Positions 1 to 6,700 of a DNA stretch of 10,309 bases are shown one piece after another. A program made the translations under genes and the position numbers. Within the stretch, counting starts at the first letter, position 1, and every line of letters begins with the position of its first letter. Below the pieces are notes generated by a model. That model searched no databases. It was not told the DNA's origin and saw only the letters and a program-made list of their open reading frames with translations. Origin of the DNA: JBGPLH01 sp041486365 [NCBI: Thermodesulfobacteriota bacterium] (GTDB taxonomy: Bacteria; JAUYMQ01); contig JBGPLH010000094.1 in NCBI GenBank assembly GCA_041486365.1, positions 1-10,309 on the forward strand, written 5' to 3'.

Positions 1-85
1 CACCCCTTATCTGCTTTTCAAGGTCGCAGCAGTGGCGCTTGTGGTGGGAGGCGTCATCTACACCCTCAAGAACCGAAAACCGTGA
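1..85 (+). CDS. C-terminal tail of a membrane protein (partial, 5' end outside window)
   Basis: Reading from position 2, an open frame runs to a TGA at 83-85. It encodes 27 residues: a hydrophobic stretch (roughly YLLFKVAAVALVVGGVIY, in which a lone Lys interrupts the early part) followed by a short basic tail, TLKNRKP. A single membrane helix followed by a positively charged end is the typical cytoplasmic C-terminus of an inner-membrane protein. Only this tail is visible, so the family cannot be named. The gene converges on the response regulator that ends at 161. I see no clear terminator hairpin after the stop. The alternative is that this is chance open frame, but the strong hydrophobic-then-basic pattern ending cleanly in a stop argues for a real gene end. 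Confidence 0.5.
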   Translation, partial: TPYLLFKVAAVALVVGGVIYTLKNRKP

Positions 86-99
86 AGGGCCGGTGAGCC

Positions 100-186
100 A
101 TGGCGCGCTTGATCGCCGTCCTGAACCAGAAGCGAGACTTCCCCACGCGCTCAGGCCGGGCTAGGACGAGGCGAGACCGTTCTTGA
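100..186 (+). pseudogene. Possible ParA-type ATPase N-terminal stub (28 codons)
   Basis: An ATG at 100, preceded by a weak purine-rich AAGGG about 10 bases upstream, opens a 28-codon frame ending in TGA at 184-186. The first 11 residues, MARLIAVLNQK, match the usual opening of ParA/Soj partition ATPases, where a start near M-A-x-I-I-A-V-x-N-Q-K leads straight into the deviant Walker A motif GGVGKT. Here that motif is absent: the next residues are RDFPTRSGR and then low-complexity Arg-rich sequence. This would fit a gene start cut off at about position 132 by a rearrangement. The frame overlaps the 3' end of the response regulator on the opposite strand. The match is short and could be chance, so I hold this weakly. 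Confidence 0.25.
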
Positions 187-799
187 CGGCGAACTGCACC
201 AGCTCCGCGCTGCTCTTCAGTCCCAGATCATCCATCATGCGGTACTTGTGGAAGGCGATGGTGCGGGGCGTGACGTTCAGGATCTCCGCCGCCTCCTTCA
301 TGGAGTGACCCTCGGCCAAAAGCTGCAGCACCTCGCGCTGGCGGGGGGAGAGACTGCGGGCGCCCTTCCGCGCGCCGGGCTTCTCGAGCAGGGTCGCCAC
401 CAGGTCCCGGGTGACGAGCGGCGTGACGTACGCCTTGCCGCGCAGGACCTCCTGGATGGCACGGAACAGCTCCGACGCGGCGGAGCTCTTGAGGAGATAC
501 CCGGACCCGCCGATCCGGAACGCCTCGGCGACGAGGTCCGGGTCGTCGTTCACCGTCAAGAAGATCAGCTTCGCGTCCGGCACCGTTTTGCGGAGCTGGC
601 GGGCGGCGTCGAGCCCGTTGAGCAACGGCATCGAGATGTCCAGCACGATGACGTCGGGCTTGAGCCGCTGCGCGGCCTCCAGCAGCGCGCGCCCGTCGGA
701 CACCGCGCCGACCACCTTGCACTGGGGCTCCAGGAGCTTGCGGAAGGCGTCCTGCAGCAACCGGTGATCATCGGCCAGCAGCACCCGCGGACGGTTCAT
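161..799 (-). CDS. NarL/LuxR-family two-component response regulator
   Basis: This is a 212-residue response regulator, the usual length for the NarL/FixJ group. The receiver domain (about 4-122) has the acidic pair D10-D11, phosphoacceptor D54 (in VLDISMP), T82 and the conserved K104. A linker leads to a LuxR-type helix-turn-helix (about 149-208) with SPRQREVLQLLAEG and the recognition-helix region NVTPRTIAFHKYRMM. The product should be a cytoplasmic DNA-binding transcription factor phosphorylated by the adjacent kinase. I chose the ATG at 797-799 rather than an upstream ATG at 868: it is where the receiver homology begins, it overlaps the kinase stop codon as ATGA, and GGAAGGA lies upstream at workable distance. 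The 23 extra residues of the longer form are Arg-rich and unlike the family. The target genes cannot be read from sequence; the divergent operon starting at 3448 is one candidate. Confidence 0.93.
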   Translation of the reverse strand: MNRPRVLLADDHRLLQDAFRKLLEPQCKVVGAVSDGRALLEAAQRLKPDVIVLDISMPLLNGLDAARQLRKTVPDAKLIFLTVNDDPDLVAEAFRIGGSGYLLKSSAASELFRAIQEVLRGKAYVTPLVTRDLVATLLEKPGARKGARSLSPRQREVLQLLAEGHSMKEAAEILNVTPRTIAFHKYRMMDDLGLKSSAELVQFAVKNGLASS

Positions 800-2808
800 G
801 GGGTGACGTCCTTCCGGCCCGTTCCGTCTCCTGCCTCGGGCACCTCTTCGGCAGGCGGCGGCGTCCACGCCACGACCCGGGTCCCACGACCTGGCTGTGA
901 GCGGATCTCGATCTGACCCCCGACCAGCCGCAGGCGCTCCTGCATGCTCACGAAGCCGAGTCCTCCCTGGCCGCTTGCGGCCCCGGGATCGAAGCCCGCG
1001 CCGTCATCGGAGACGACGAGCCGGATTCCTCCGGCCTCTTCGGCCAGCGACACGCGGGCCTCACCCGCGCCGCTGTGCTTCACGACGTTCCGAAGCGCTT
1101 CCTGCACGACCCGATACAGGCAAAGCGACACGTCGTCCGGCAGGTTGCGCGGGACATCCCCGTGGGAGAAACCTACCTGGATCCCCCGCTGCCCGGAGAT
1201 TTCCCGGCAGAAGCTCCTCACCGCGGAGACGAGGCCTAACTGGCTGATCTTGGCGGGATGGAGCTGGCGCGAGAGCTGCTGCACGTCGGAGGACAGATCC
1301 TTCACGCGGGCCGACAGGGCGTGCAGCTCGCTCCGGAGCCCGTCGGGCCTCTCCTCGTCGGCCAGCATCTCCAGGTCCACCGCCAGCAACGCGAGCCGCT
1401 GGTTGAAGTCGTCGTGGAGGTCCCGCGCGATGCGGGCACGCTCGCTCTCATGCGCCTGCAAGAGATGGCCGCTCAGCTCCCGCAAGGCTTCCTCCGATCG
1501 CTTCTGCTCGGTGATGTCCACGCAGGAGCCGATGTAACCACCGAAGCCGCCGCCCAGCTCGAACCGCGGCACCCCGGTGTCGAGGATCCAGCGGTATTCC
1601 CCGTCGTGCCGGTGCAGGCGGTACTCCATGGTGAAGGGCCGGCGATCCTCGAAGGCGGAAGTGTAGCTGCGCACGCACTCGACCAGGTCGTCGGGATGCA
1701 CGCCCTGCGCCCACCCGTCGCCGATCTCCTCCTCGTGCGTCCTTCCGGTGAAATCGAGCCACCGCTGGTTGAAATAGACGCACCCCTTGTCCGGACCGGA
1801 CATCCAGACGAGCATCGGCGCCGCGTCCGCCATCTGGCGGAACCGCTCCTCGCTGTCGCGCAGCGCCCGCTCCCCGCGGGCGCGCAGGAGCGCATTGGCG
1901 AGGATCCCGCCGAGGAGCTGCAGGCGCGGGAGCAGCTCCTGGGGCCAGACGCGGCCCTCGCGGAAGGAGCTGAAACCGAGGATCCCGATCGCCCTTCCCC
2001 CGACCGAGAGGGGAATGGTCAGGTGCGCCTTCACTCCCTCGCTCGCCATGTAGCGACGCTCGGTCGCGGCCTCGGGAGGCAGGTCCGCGGGGAGGCGATT
2101 GAGGACGAGGATCTCGCCGTTCCGAACCCGCTCCGTGTACCAGGGCAGATCCCGGCTCAGGAAGGCAGGTGGCAACGGCGGGATTCCGGGACGCGCCCAG
2201 GCGTGCGTGAGGCGAAGCTCCCTCCCATCGCTCGAGAACTGCGCCACGGCGGTCCGATCGACGTCCAGGAACAGGGCGATGCGCTCGAGCCATGCTCCGA
2301 TGGCGACATCCAGCTCCGCAACGGGGACGTGGGCGAGGCCCGCGGAAAAATCCGAGAGCAGGGTCTCGAAGCGAAGCCGATCCCCGAGGCGTTCCTCCAT
2401 CTCGATGTAGAGGGAAACGTCCTGCACGATCACGTTGACGCCGAGGACCGATCCGTCGGCGTTCAGCACGGGAAGGAAGCTCGCCCGCCAGCACTGCTGG
2501 ACGTCGCTCGTGGTGGCGGCGCAGCGGACATCGACGCCGAGGATCGGTTCGCCCGCTTCGAGGACGCGCCGCAAGTGCGGCTCCAGGCGCGGAGCGAGAT
2601 CGGGGATCACCTCGCCGACGGTCCGGCCGAGATGCTCGGCGGCGGGCCGGCGGTTCAGCCGGGCGAGGCAGTGGTTGACGCGGAGGTAGCGGAGATTGCG
2701 GTCCAGGAAACCGAAGCCGAACGGCGCGTTCTCATAGAGAGAATCGATCTCGCGAGAAGCCTTTCCTCGCGTCTGCGCGTCCGAGACGGCGGTTCTCGGC
2801 GGTGGCAT
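796..2808 (-). CDS. Soluble PAS-GAF-PAS sensor histidine kinase (NarX/DegS-like, HisKA_3)
   Basis: This 670-residue kinase has no membrane segment, so it should sense an internal signal. Domains in order: PAS about 20-137; GAF about 146-310, ending in the common WPQEL...RLQLLGGILANAL segment; a second PAS with PAC tail about 317-440, ending DITEQKRSEEAL; the dimerisation/phosphoacceptor domain HisKA_3 about 454-522 with ERARIARDLHDD, whose H465 is the predicted phosphorylated histidine; and an ATPase domain about 555-652. The last shows N574 in the N-box (QEALRNVVKHSG), D602 in DGAGFD, and GGLGFVSMQERL. The start ATG at 2806-2808 follows a GAGGGA ribosome-binding site five bases away. The stop overlaps the response regulator start, so the pair is probably co-translated. 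The GAF and PAS ligands are unknown; I see no residue pattern that identifies haem, flavin or a bilin. Confidence 0.93.
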   Translation of the reverse strand: MPPPRTAVSDAQTRGKASREIDSLYENAPFGFGFLDRNLRYLRVNHCLARLNRRPAAEHLGRTVGEVIPDLAPRLEPHLRRVLEAGEPILGVDVRCAATTSDVQQCWRASFLPVLNADGSVLGVNVIVQDVSLYIEMEERLGDRLRFETLLSDFSAGLAHVPVAELDVAIGAWLERIALFLDVDRTAVAQFSSDGRELRLTHAWARPGIPPLPPAFLSRDLPWYTERVRNGEILVLNRLPADLPPEAATERRYMASEGVKAHLTIPLSVGGRAIGILGFSSFREGRVWPQELLPRLQLLGGILANALLRARGERALRDSEERFRQMADAAPMLVWMSGPDKGCVYFNQRWLDFTGRTHEEEIGDGWAQGVHPDDLVECVRSYTSAFEDRRPFTMEYRLHRHDGEYRWILDTGVPRFELGGGFGGYIGSCVDITEQKRSEEALRELSGHLLQAHESERARIARDLHDDFNQRLALLAVDLEMLADEERPDGLRSELHALSARVKDLSSDVQQLSRQLHPAKISQLGLVSAVRSFCREISGQRGIQVGFSHGDVPRNLPDDVSLCLYRVVQEALRNVVKHSGAGEARVSLAEEAGGIRLVVSDDGAGFDPGAASGQGGLGFVSMQERLRLVGGQIEIRSQPGRGTRVVAWTPPPAEEVPEAGDGTGRKDVTP

Positions 2809-3300
2809 CGGGATCCCTCATCCTGCCCCCTCCCGGGCCTCGGGGAGAGGGTCACGTCTCCAGACCGGGCAGTATCGTCCCGGGCGCGGACGGATGCAAG
2901 GACCCCAGGACCGGGGTCATCACCGAAATGGGAGGGCCGGGGAGTGGCCTATCCCAGGAACGGAATCGGGAAACAAACGGGCGGCGCGCGGAGAATAGCA
3001 GGGAGGCCGGGAGATACACCGGGACGCAGAGGTACGCCCGGCAATCCCCCGGCCTCTCGAAGGATCCCCTACGCTGGGCCGCCGATCCACGCGCGAGGAC
3101 CCGTACGCCACTGGTGCCCGGATGAAGAATCCTTTGCGAAAGGTCCGGCCCGTACGTCGAGTCGTGTTCCTCTCCGGGCGCAAACGCTCCAGAGCCTCGC
3201 CCCCCCGACGCGCTATCCTTCGGGGGACACGCACCACGGTGAGGGGGCTCCTGCTCAATCAACTCGAGTGCATCCTGGAGGTTCTCCGCTCCCGCGTCAG

Positions 3301-3316
3301 CTGTCAGATCTCACAG
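3301..3316. promoter_or_regulatory. Near-perfect 16-bp palindrome, candidate operator
   Basis: CTGTCAGATCTCACAG reads almost the same on both strands; only positions 5 and 12 fail to pair. It lies about 130 bp upstream of the transpeptidase start and 15 bp before a TTGACA. A symmetric site of this size fits a dimeric DNA-binding protein, and the NarL-type regulator encoded in this window is one possible binder. No experimental or comparative support is available here. Confidence 0.3.
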
Positions 3317-3349
3317 TCTTCACGAAAAGAATTGACAGGCGTCCCGGCG

Positions 3350-3365
3350 CGGCACGGGTTGTGCA
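3350..3365 (+). promoter_or_regulatory. Candidate sigma-54 (-24/-12) promoter for the operon
   Basis: The 16 bases CGGCACGGGTTGTGCA match the sigma-54 pattern TGGCACG-N4-TTGCW at all but two positions, with the essential GG (3351-3352) and GC (3363-3364) exactly ten bases apart. Transcription would start near 3376, giving a leader of about 70 bases before the transpeptidase start codon. A competing reading uses TTGACA at 3332-3337 as a sigma-70 -35 box, but no good -10 hexamer lies 16-18 bases downstream. A second weak sigma-70 option is TTGTGC 3359-3364 with TAACAA 3382-3387, spaced by 17. The -24/-12 match could arise by chance in GC-rich DNA. Confidence 0.3.
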
Positions 3366-3447
3366 AAATCTTCCATTGCGGTAACAACGCTCCCGTCCGG
3401 GCGCGATCGAGGCCCATCCGCGAGCACGACTCCCGCATGGAGGAGCC

Positions 3448-5058
3448 ATGATTCATCCTGCCCGATCCATCGCCCTGACGTTCCTGGCGGCGTTCCTCGC
3501 CCTGCCCTTCGCCCCGCGCGCCGGCGCGAAGCAGCCAGATGCCGGCGCGGTTCGCGAGGTCATCCGGGCCCAGGTCGAGTCCATCGGCGGCGGCCACACG
3601 GTTCGGATCGCGGGAGAAGAACTCACTCCCTGGACACCCCTGCCCGCGCTCTACCAGAAGGGTGACTACAGCGCGCAGTGGACCAAGCCTGCGGCCATCG
3701 ACGATCTCCTCGTGGCGATCCGCGCCAGCGCGGAGGACGGTCTCGAGCCGGACGATTTCCATCTCGCCGCGATCGAGCGGCTCCGGAAGGAGAACGGCAC
3801 CGACGCCGGGTCCGTCGCGGACCTCGATCTCCTCCTCTCGGACGCCCTCGCGCGGCTCGCCTACCAGATGCGCTTCGGCAAGGTCGATCCGTCGCGGCTC
3901 GATCCGGACTGGAACGTGACCGTCCGCGTGCGCGGCGTCGACGCGATCACTTGGATGCAGGAAACGATTGCCGGGTTACGGATCCGCGAGGCCGTGAGGA
4001 AGATCGGGCCGCAGCATCCGTTTTACGGGAAGGTCAAGGGCGGTCTCGCGGACTACCGGCGCATCGCGGCGGCGGGAGGCTGGCCGTCCATTCCCGAGGG
4101 GCCGACGATCAAACCCGGGATGACGGACCCGCGCATCCCGGTGATCCGCCGCCGGCTCGCCGTCACGGGGGACCTGCCGAATGCTCCCGCCGCCGGCGAA
4201 ACGACCGACTACGATCCGGCGCTCCAGGCGGCGGTGCGCGCCTTCCAGGACCGTCACCTCCTCGACGCCGACGGAGCGATCGGTTCGGCGACCCTGAGCG
4301 CGCTCAACGTGCCCGTCGAGGATCGCATCGATCAGCTTCGAGGGACGCTCGAGCGGTGCCGCTGGGTCATGCGCGACCTGCCGGATCGCTTCGTTCTGGT
4401 CAATGTCGCCGGCTTCCGGATCTACTTCTTGGAGAAGGGCGAGCTGGTCTGGAAGTCCAACGTCGTCGTCGGCAAGCCCTACACCAAGACCCCGATCTTC
4501 AGGGCCGACATGAAGACCGTCGTCCTGAATCCCACGTGGACCGTGCCGGCGTCCATCGTGCGCAACGAGATAGAGCCCGGCATGCGGCGGGATCCCCGGT
4601 ACCTCGCGCGCAAGGGCATCCGGCGGGCCGGCGATAAGTACGTGCAACCGGCCGGGCCGGACAACGCGCTGGGCCGGATCAAGTATCTCTTTCCGAACTC
4701 GCACAACGTTTATCTGCACGACACGCCGTCGAAGTCTCTCTTCGAGAAGACGAGCAGAAGCTTCAGCCACGGGTGCGTACGCGTGCAACACCCCACCGAG
4801 CTCGCCCCCTACGTCCTGGACGATCCCGCGTGGACCCTCGCGTCCGTCGATGCCGCCGTCGACACGGGCAAGACGCGCACGCTCACCCTCAAGAAGCCCA
4901 TCCCCGTCCTGATCCTCTACTGGACGGCGTCGGTCGGGCTCGACAACCGGGTCTACTTCCGCCCCGACGTCTACGGCCGCGACCCCGCGCTCATTCGCGG
5001 GTTGAAGGCGCCTTTCACGCCGGGGAAGCACATCGAGGCGGAGCTCGGGGAGGAGTAG
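3448..5058 (+). CDS. Periplasmic L,D-transpeptidase, YcbB (LdtD)-type
   Basis: This 536-residue enzyme should form 3-3 cross-links between meso-diaminopimelate residues of peptidoglycan stems in the periplasm. The N-terminus is a signal peptide (basic start, hydrophobic core LTFLAAFLALPFA, likely cut after AGA near residue 27). A YcbB-like scaffold domain follows (about 30-200), then a peptidoglycan-binding type 1 domain (about 228-293, with AVRAFQDRHLLDADGAIGSATLSALN). The YkuD catalytic domain (about 314-485) carries H424 (YLHDTP) and the signature SHGCVRV, with H441 and nucleophile C443. Size and domain order match the YcbB family rather than the short ErfK/YbiS group. The start is the ATG in GGAGGAGCCATG, whose ribosome-binding site lies unusually close; no later Met would keep the signal peptide. 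It is the first gene of the apparent operon, and the next start is 6 bases after its stop. Confidence 0.93.
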   Translation: MIHPARSIALTFLAAFLALPFAPRAGAKQPDAGAVREVIRAQVESIGGGHTVRIAGEELTPWTPLPALYQKGDYSAQWTKPAAIDDLLVAIRASAEDGLEPDDFHLAAIERLRKENGTDAGSVADLDLLLSDALARLAYQMRFGKVDPSRLDPDWNVTVRVRGVDAITWMQETIAGLRIREAVRKIGPQHPFYGKVKGGLADYRRIAAAGGWPSIPEGPTIKPGMTDPRIPVIRRRLAVTGDLPNAPAAGETTDYDPALQAAVRAFQDRHLLDADGAIGSATLSALNVPVEDRIDQLRGTLERCRWVMRDLPDRFVLVNVAGFRIYFLEKGELVWKSNVVVGKPYTKTPIFRADMKTVVLNPTWTVPASIVRNEIEPGMRRDPRYLARKGIRRAGDKYVQPAGPDNALGRIKYLFPNSHNVYLHDTPSKSLFEKTSRSFSHGCVRVQHPTELAPYVLDDPAWTLASVDAAVDTGKTRTLTLKKPIPVLILYWTASVGLDNRVYFRPDVYGRDPALIRGLKAPFTPGKHIEAELGEE

Positions 5059-5064
5059 CGGGAA

Positions 5065-6666
5065 ATGGCCATGGCATCGCCGGTCGACCCGTGCGTCCTC
5101 GCCATCGATCTGGGATCCGGCAGCGCGAAGGTGGTCCTCGTTTCGAAGCGGGGCGAGGTCGTCGCCTCCGCGACGCGGCCGATACGGACGCGGCAGCTTC
5201 CGGGAGGCGGCGCGGAGCAGGATCCTCGCGCGTGGTGGGCGGCCGTCATGGAGGCCGCGCGGGAAGCGCTCAAGGCGTCGAACCTCCCGCCCGAGCGCAT
5301 CCTCGCGGTCAAGTGCGCGACGCAGTGGGCGGTCACCACGCCCGTCGACGCCGACGGCAATGTCCTCCACAACGCCATCTCGTGGATGGACACGCGCGGC
5401 GGGCCCCACAACCGGCGGCTCATGCAGGGGCCAATCAAGGTCGCGGGATATGACGCCTGGAAGCTGTGGCGGTGGATCCGTTCGACCGGCGCATGCCCCA
5501 CGCAGTCGGGCGTGGACAGTCTCGGGCACATCCTCTTCCTGAAGCACGAGCGCCCGGAGATCTACGCGCGGACCCACAAGTTCCTGGAGCCGATGGACTA
5601 CCTCAACCTGCGGCTCACCGGGAAATTCGCGGCCTCCTACGGGACCGTCTTCCCTTACTTCCTCACCGACAACCGCGACCCCAACCGCATCGATTACGAC
5701 CCGGCGCTCTTGCGCCTGTCGGGAATCGACCGGGCGAAGCTGCCGGATCTGATGCCGGTGGACGCGGTGCTCGGCACGCTCCGGCCGGATGTCGCCGACG
5801 CGCTCGGGCTCTCGCGGGCGACGCGGGTCATGGCGGGCACCTGCGACGGCCACGCGGCCACCGTGGGCGCCGGGACGGTCGGCGACTACGAGGGCTACTT
5901 CTCCATCGGCACCACCTCCTGGCTCTCCTGCCACGTGCCCTGGAAGAAGACCGACCTTCTGCATCTCCTCGTGACGATGCCCTCGGCGCTGCCCGGGCGG
6001 TACATGGTCATGGCCGAGCAGGGCATGGCGGGACGCTGTCTCGAGTTCCTGAAGGACAACATTCTCTTTCCCGACGGGCCCTACGGCGTTCCCGCGCCGC
6101 CGGATGTCTACGAGATCCTGAACCGGGAGGCCGCGCGGGCGCCCGCGGGGAGCGATGGCCTCATCTTCACGCCCTGGATCAACGGCGTGCTCGTGCCGGC
6201 CGAGGACCCGGCCACGCGAAGCGCCTTCTTCAACCAGTCCTGGCGCACGACGCGCGCCCACTATGTGCGCGCGGTGATGGAGGGCGTCGCGTACAATCTG
6301 CGCTGGCTCCGCGGGCACGTGGAGAAGTTCGTCGGGCGGCGCTTCGCGCAGCTCAACTTCATCGGCGGCGCCGCGCTCTCCGACGTGTGGTGCCGGATCA
6401 TGGCCGACGTCCTCGGCTGCCCGGTGCGCCAGGTCGCGGATCCGCGCAACGCGAATGCCGTCGGGGCGGCGATGGCGGCTTTCGCGGCGCTCGGCGAGAT
6501 CCGGGTCGAGGACATCTCGGGCCTCGTGAAGATCGCCGCCGTGTACAATCCCGATCCGGCGAACCGGCGCATATATAATGAGCAGTTCGACGAGTTCATG
6601 GCCTTCTACCGGCGCATGAAGCCGATCTACCGGCGGCTCAATGCGCCGCGGGCGAAGGCGGGATGA
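5065..6666 (+). CDS. FGGY-family carbohydrate/polyol kinase (xylulokinase-like)
   Basis: This 533-residue cytoplasmic kinase belongs to the FGGY family, which transfers phosphate from ATP to sugars or polyols. Visible features: the N-terminal nucleotide/substrate-domain strand LAIDLGSGSAKVV (about 12-24); WMDTR at 107-111, equivalent to the W-x-D-x-R sugar-contacting segment of the family; D261 in GTCDGHAATVG as the likely catalytic base; SIGTTSW downstream; and the C-terminal FGGY signature region starting IGGAALSDVWCRIMADVLG (433-451). It is slightly longer than typical XylB (about 480-510). The substrate cannot be read from sequence; xylulose is only the nearest well-known option, and no isomerase or sugar transporter is nearby. 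The ATG at 5065 has GGGGAGGAG nine bases upstream, overlapping the previous gene's end, and is preferred over an ATG two codons later. It lies directly upstream of the PLP lyase gene. Confidence 0.88.
   Translation: MAMASPVDPCVLAIDLGSGSAKVVLVSKRGEVVASATRPIRTRQLPGGGAEQDPRAWWAAVMEAAREALKASNLPPERILAVKCATQWAVTTPVDADGNVLHNAISWMDTRGGPHNRRLMQGPIKVAGYDAWKLWRWIRSTGACPTQSGVDSLGHILFLKHERPEIYARTHKFLEPMDYLNLRLTGKFAASYGTVFPYFLTDNRDPNRIDYDPALLRLSGIDRAKLPDLMPVDAVLGTLRPDVADALGLSRATRVMAGTCDGHAATVGAGTVGDYEGYFSIGTTSWLSCHVPWKKTDLLHLLVTMPSALPGRYMVMAEQGMAGRCLEFLKDNILFPDGPYGVPAPPDVYEILNREAARAPAGSDGLIFTPWINGVLVPAEDPATRSAFFNQSWRTTRAHYVRAVMEGVAYNLRWLRGHVEKFVGRRFAQLNFIGGAALSDVWCRIMADVLGCPVRQVADPRNANAVGAAMAAFAALGEIRVEDISGLVKIAAVYNPDPANRRIYNEQFDEFMAFYRRMKPIYRRLNAPRAKAG
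6571..6580 (+). promoter_or_regulatory. Perfect TATAAT inside the FGGY kinase gene, possible internal -10 box
   Basis: ATATATAATG at 6571-6580 contains an exact TATAAT (6574-6579), about 120 bases before the lyase start. It uses a rare ATA Ile codon in otherwise GC-rich coding DNA. No good -35 hexamer lies 16-18 bases upstream and there is no extended -10 TG, so an internal promoter for the last two genes is only a possibility. Confidence 0.15.
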
Positions 6667-6700
6667 GCGGGAAGTCGACCTGCGGGGGAGCGTGACGACC

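Larger units (their letters stand above)
2809..3447. other. Divergent intergenic region with regulatory-looking repeats, no convincing gene
   Basis: These 639 bases separate the minus-strand kinase gene from the plus-strand operon. Open frames exist on both strands but are Arg/Pro/Gly-rich, lack family resemblance and lack good ribosome-binding sites, so I call none. The region holds several exact inverted repeats: GACCCC at 2901-2906 with GGGGTC at 2913-2918; CCTTT-GCG-AAAGG at 3131-3143; CCCCCGA at 3202-3208 with TCGGGGG at 3220-3226; and the palindrome at 3301-3316, listed separately. CCCGTACG occurs twice, at 3100-3107 and 3149-3156. The last 150 bases are less GC-rich than the rest, as expected for a promoter region. 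The length and structure are more than two simple promoters need, so a small RNA or several regulator sites remain possible. Confidence 0.5.

Noticed and set aside
2852-3262. Minus-strand open frames in the divergent intergenic region (136 and 112 codons)
   Set aside because: They overlap each other in different frames and have low-complexity Arg/Pro/Gly content, no good ribosome-binding site and no motifs.
1258-3384. A 708-codon plus-strand open frame opposite the histidine kinase and running into the intergenic region
   Set aside because: It mirrors the kinase gene's codon bias, has no recognisable domain, and crosses a promoter region. The kinase on the other strand has all catalytic motifs in order.
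3122-3451. A 109-codon plus-strand open frame ending in ATGA overlap with the transpeptidase start
   Set aside because: The overlap looks like coupling, but the product is Arg-rich without family resemblance, and the frame runs through the candidate promoter and palindrome. The short ATG-GAG-GAG-CCA-TGA at its end is simply the ribosome-binding site read as codons.
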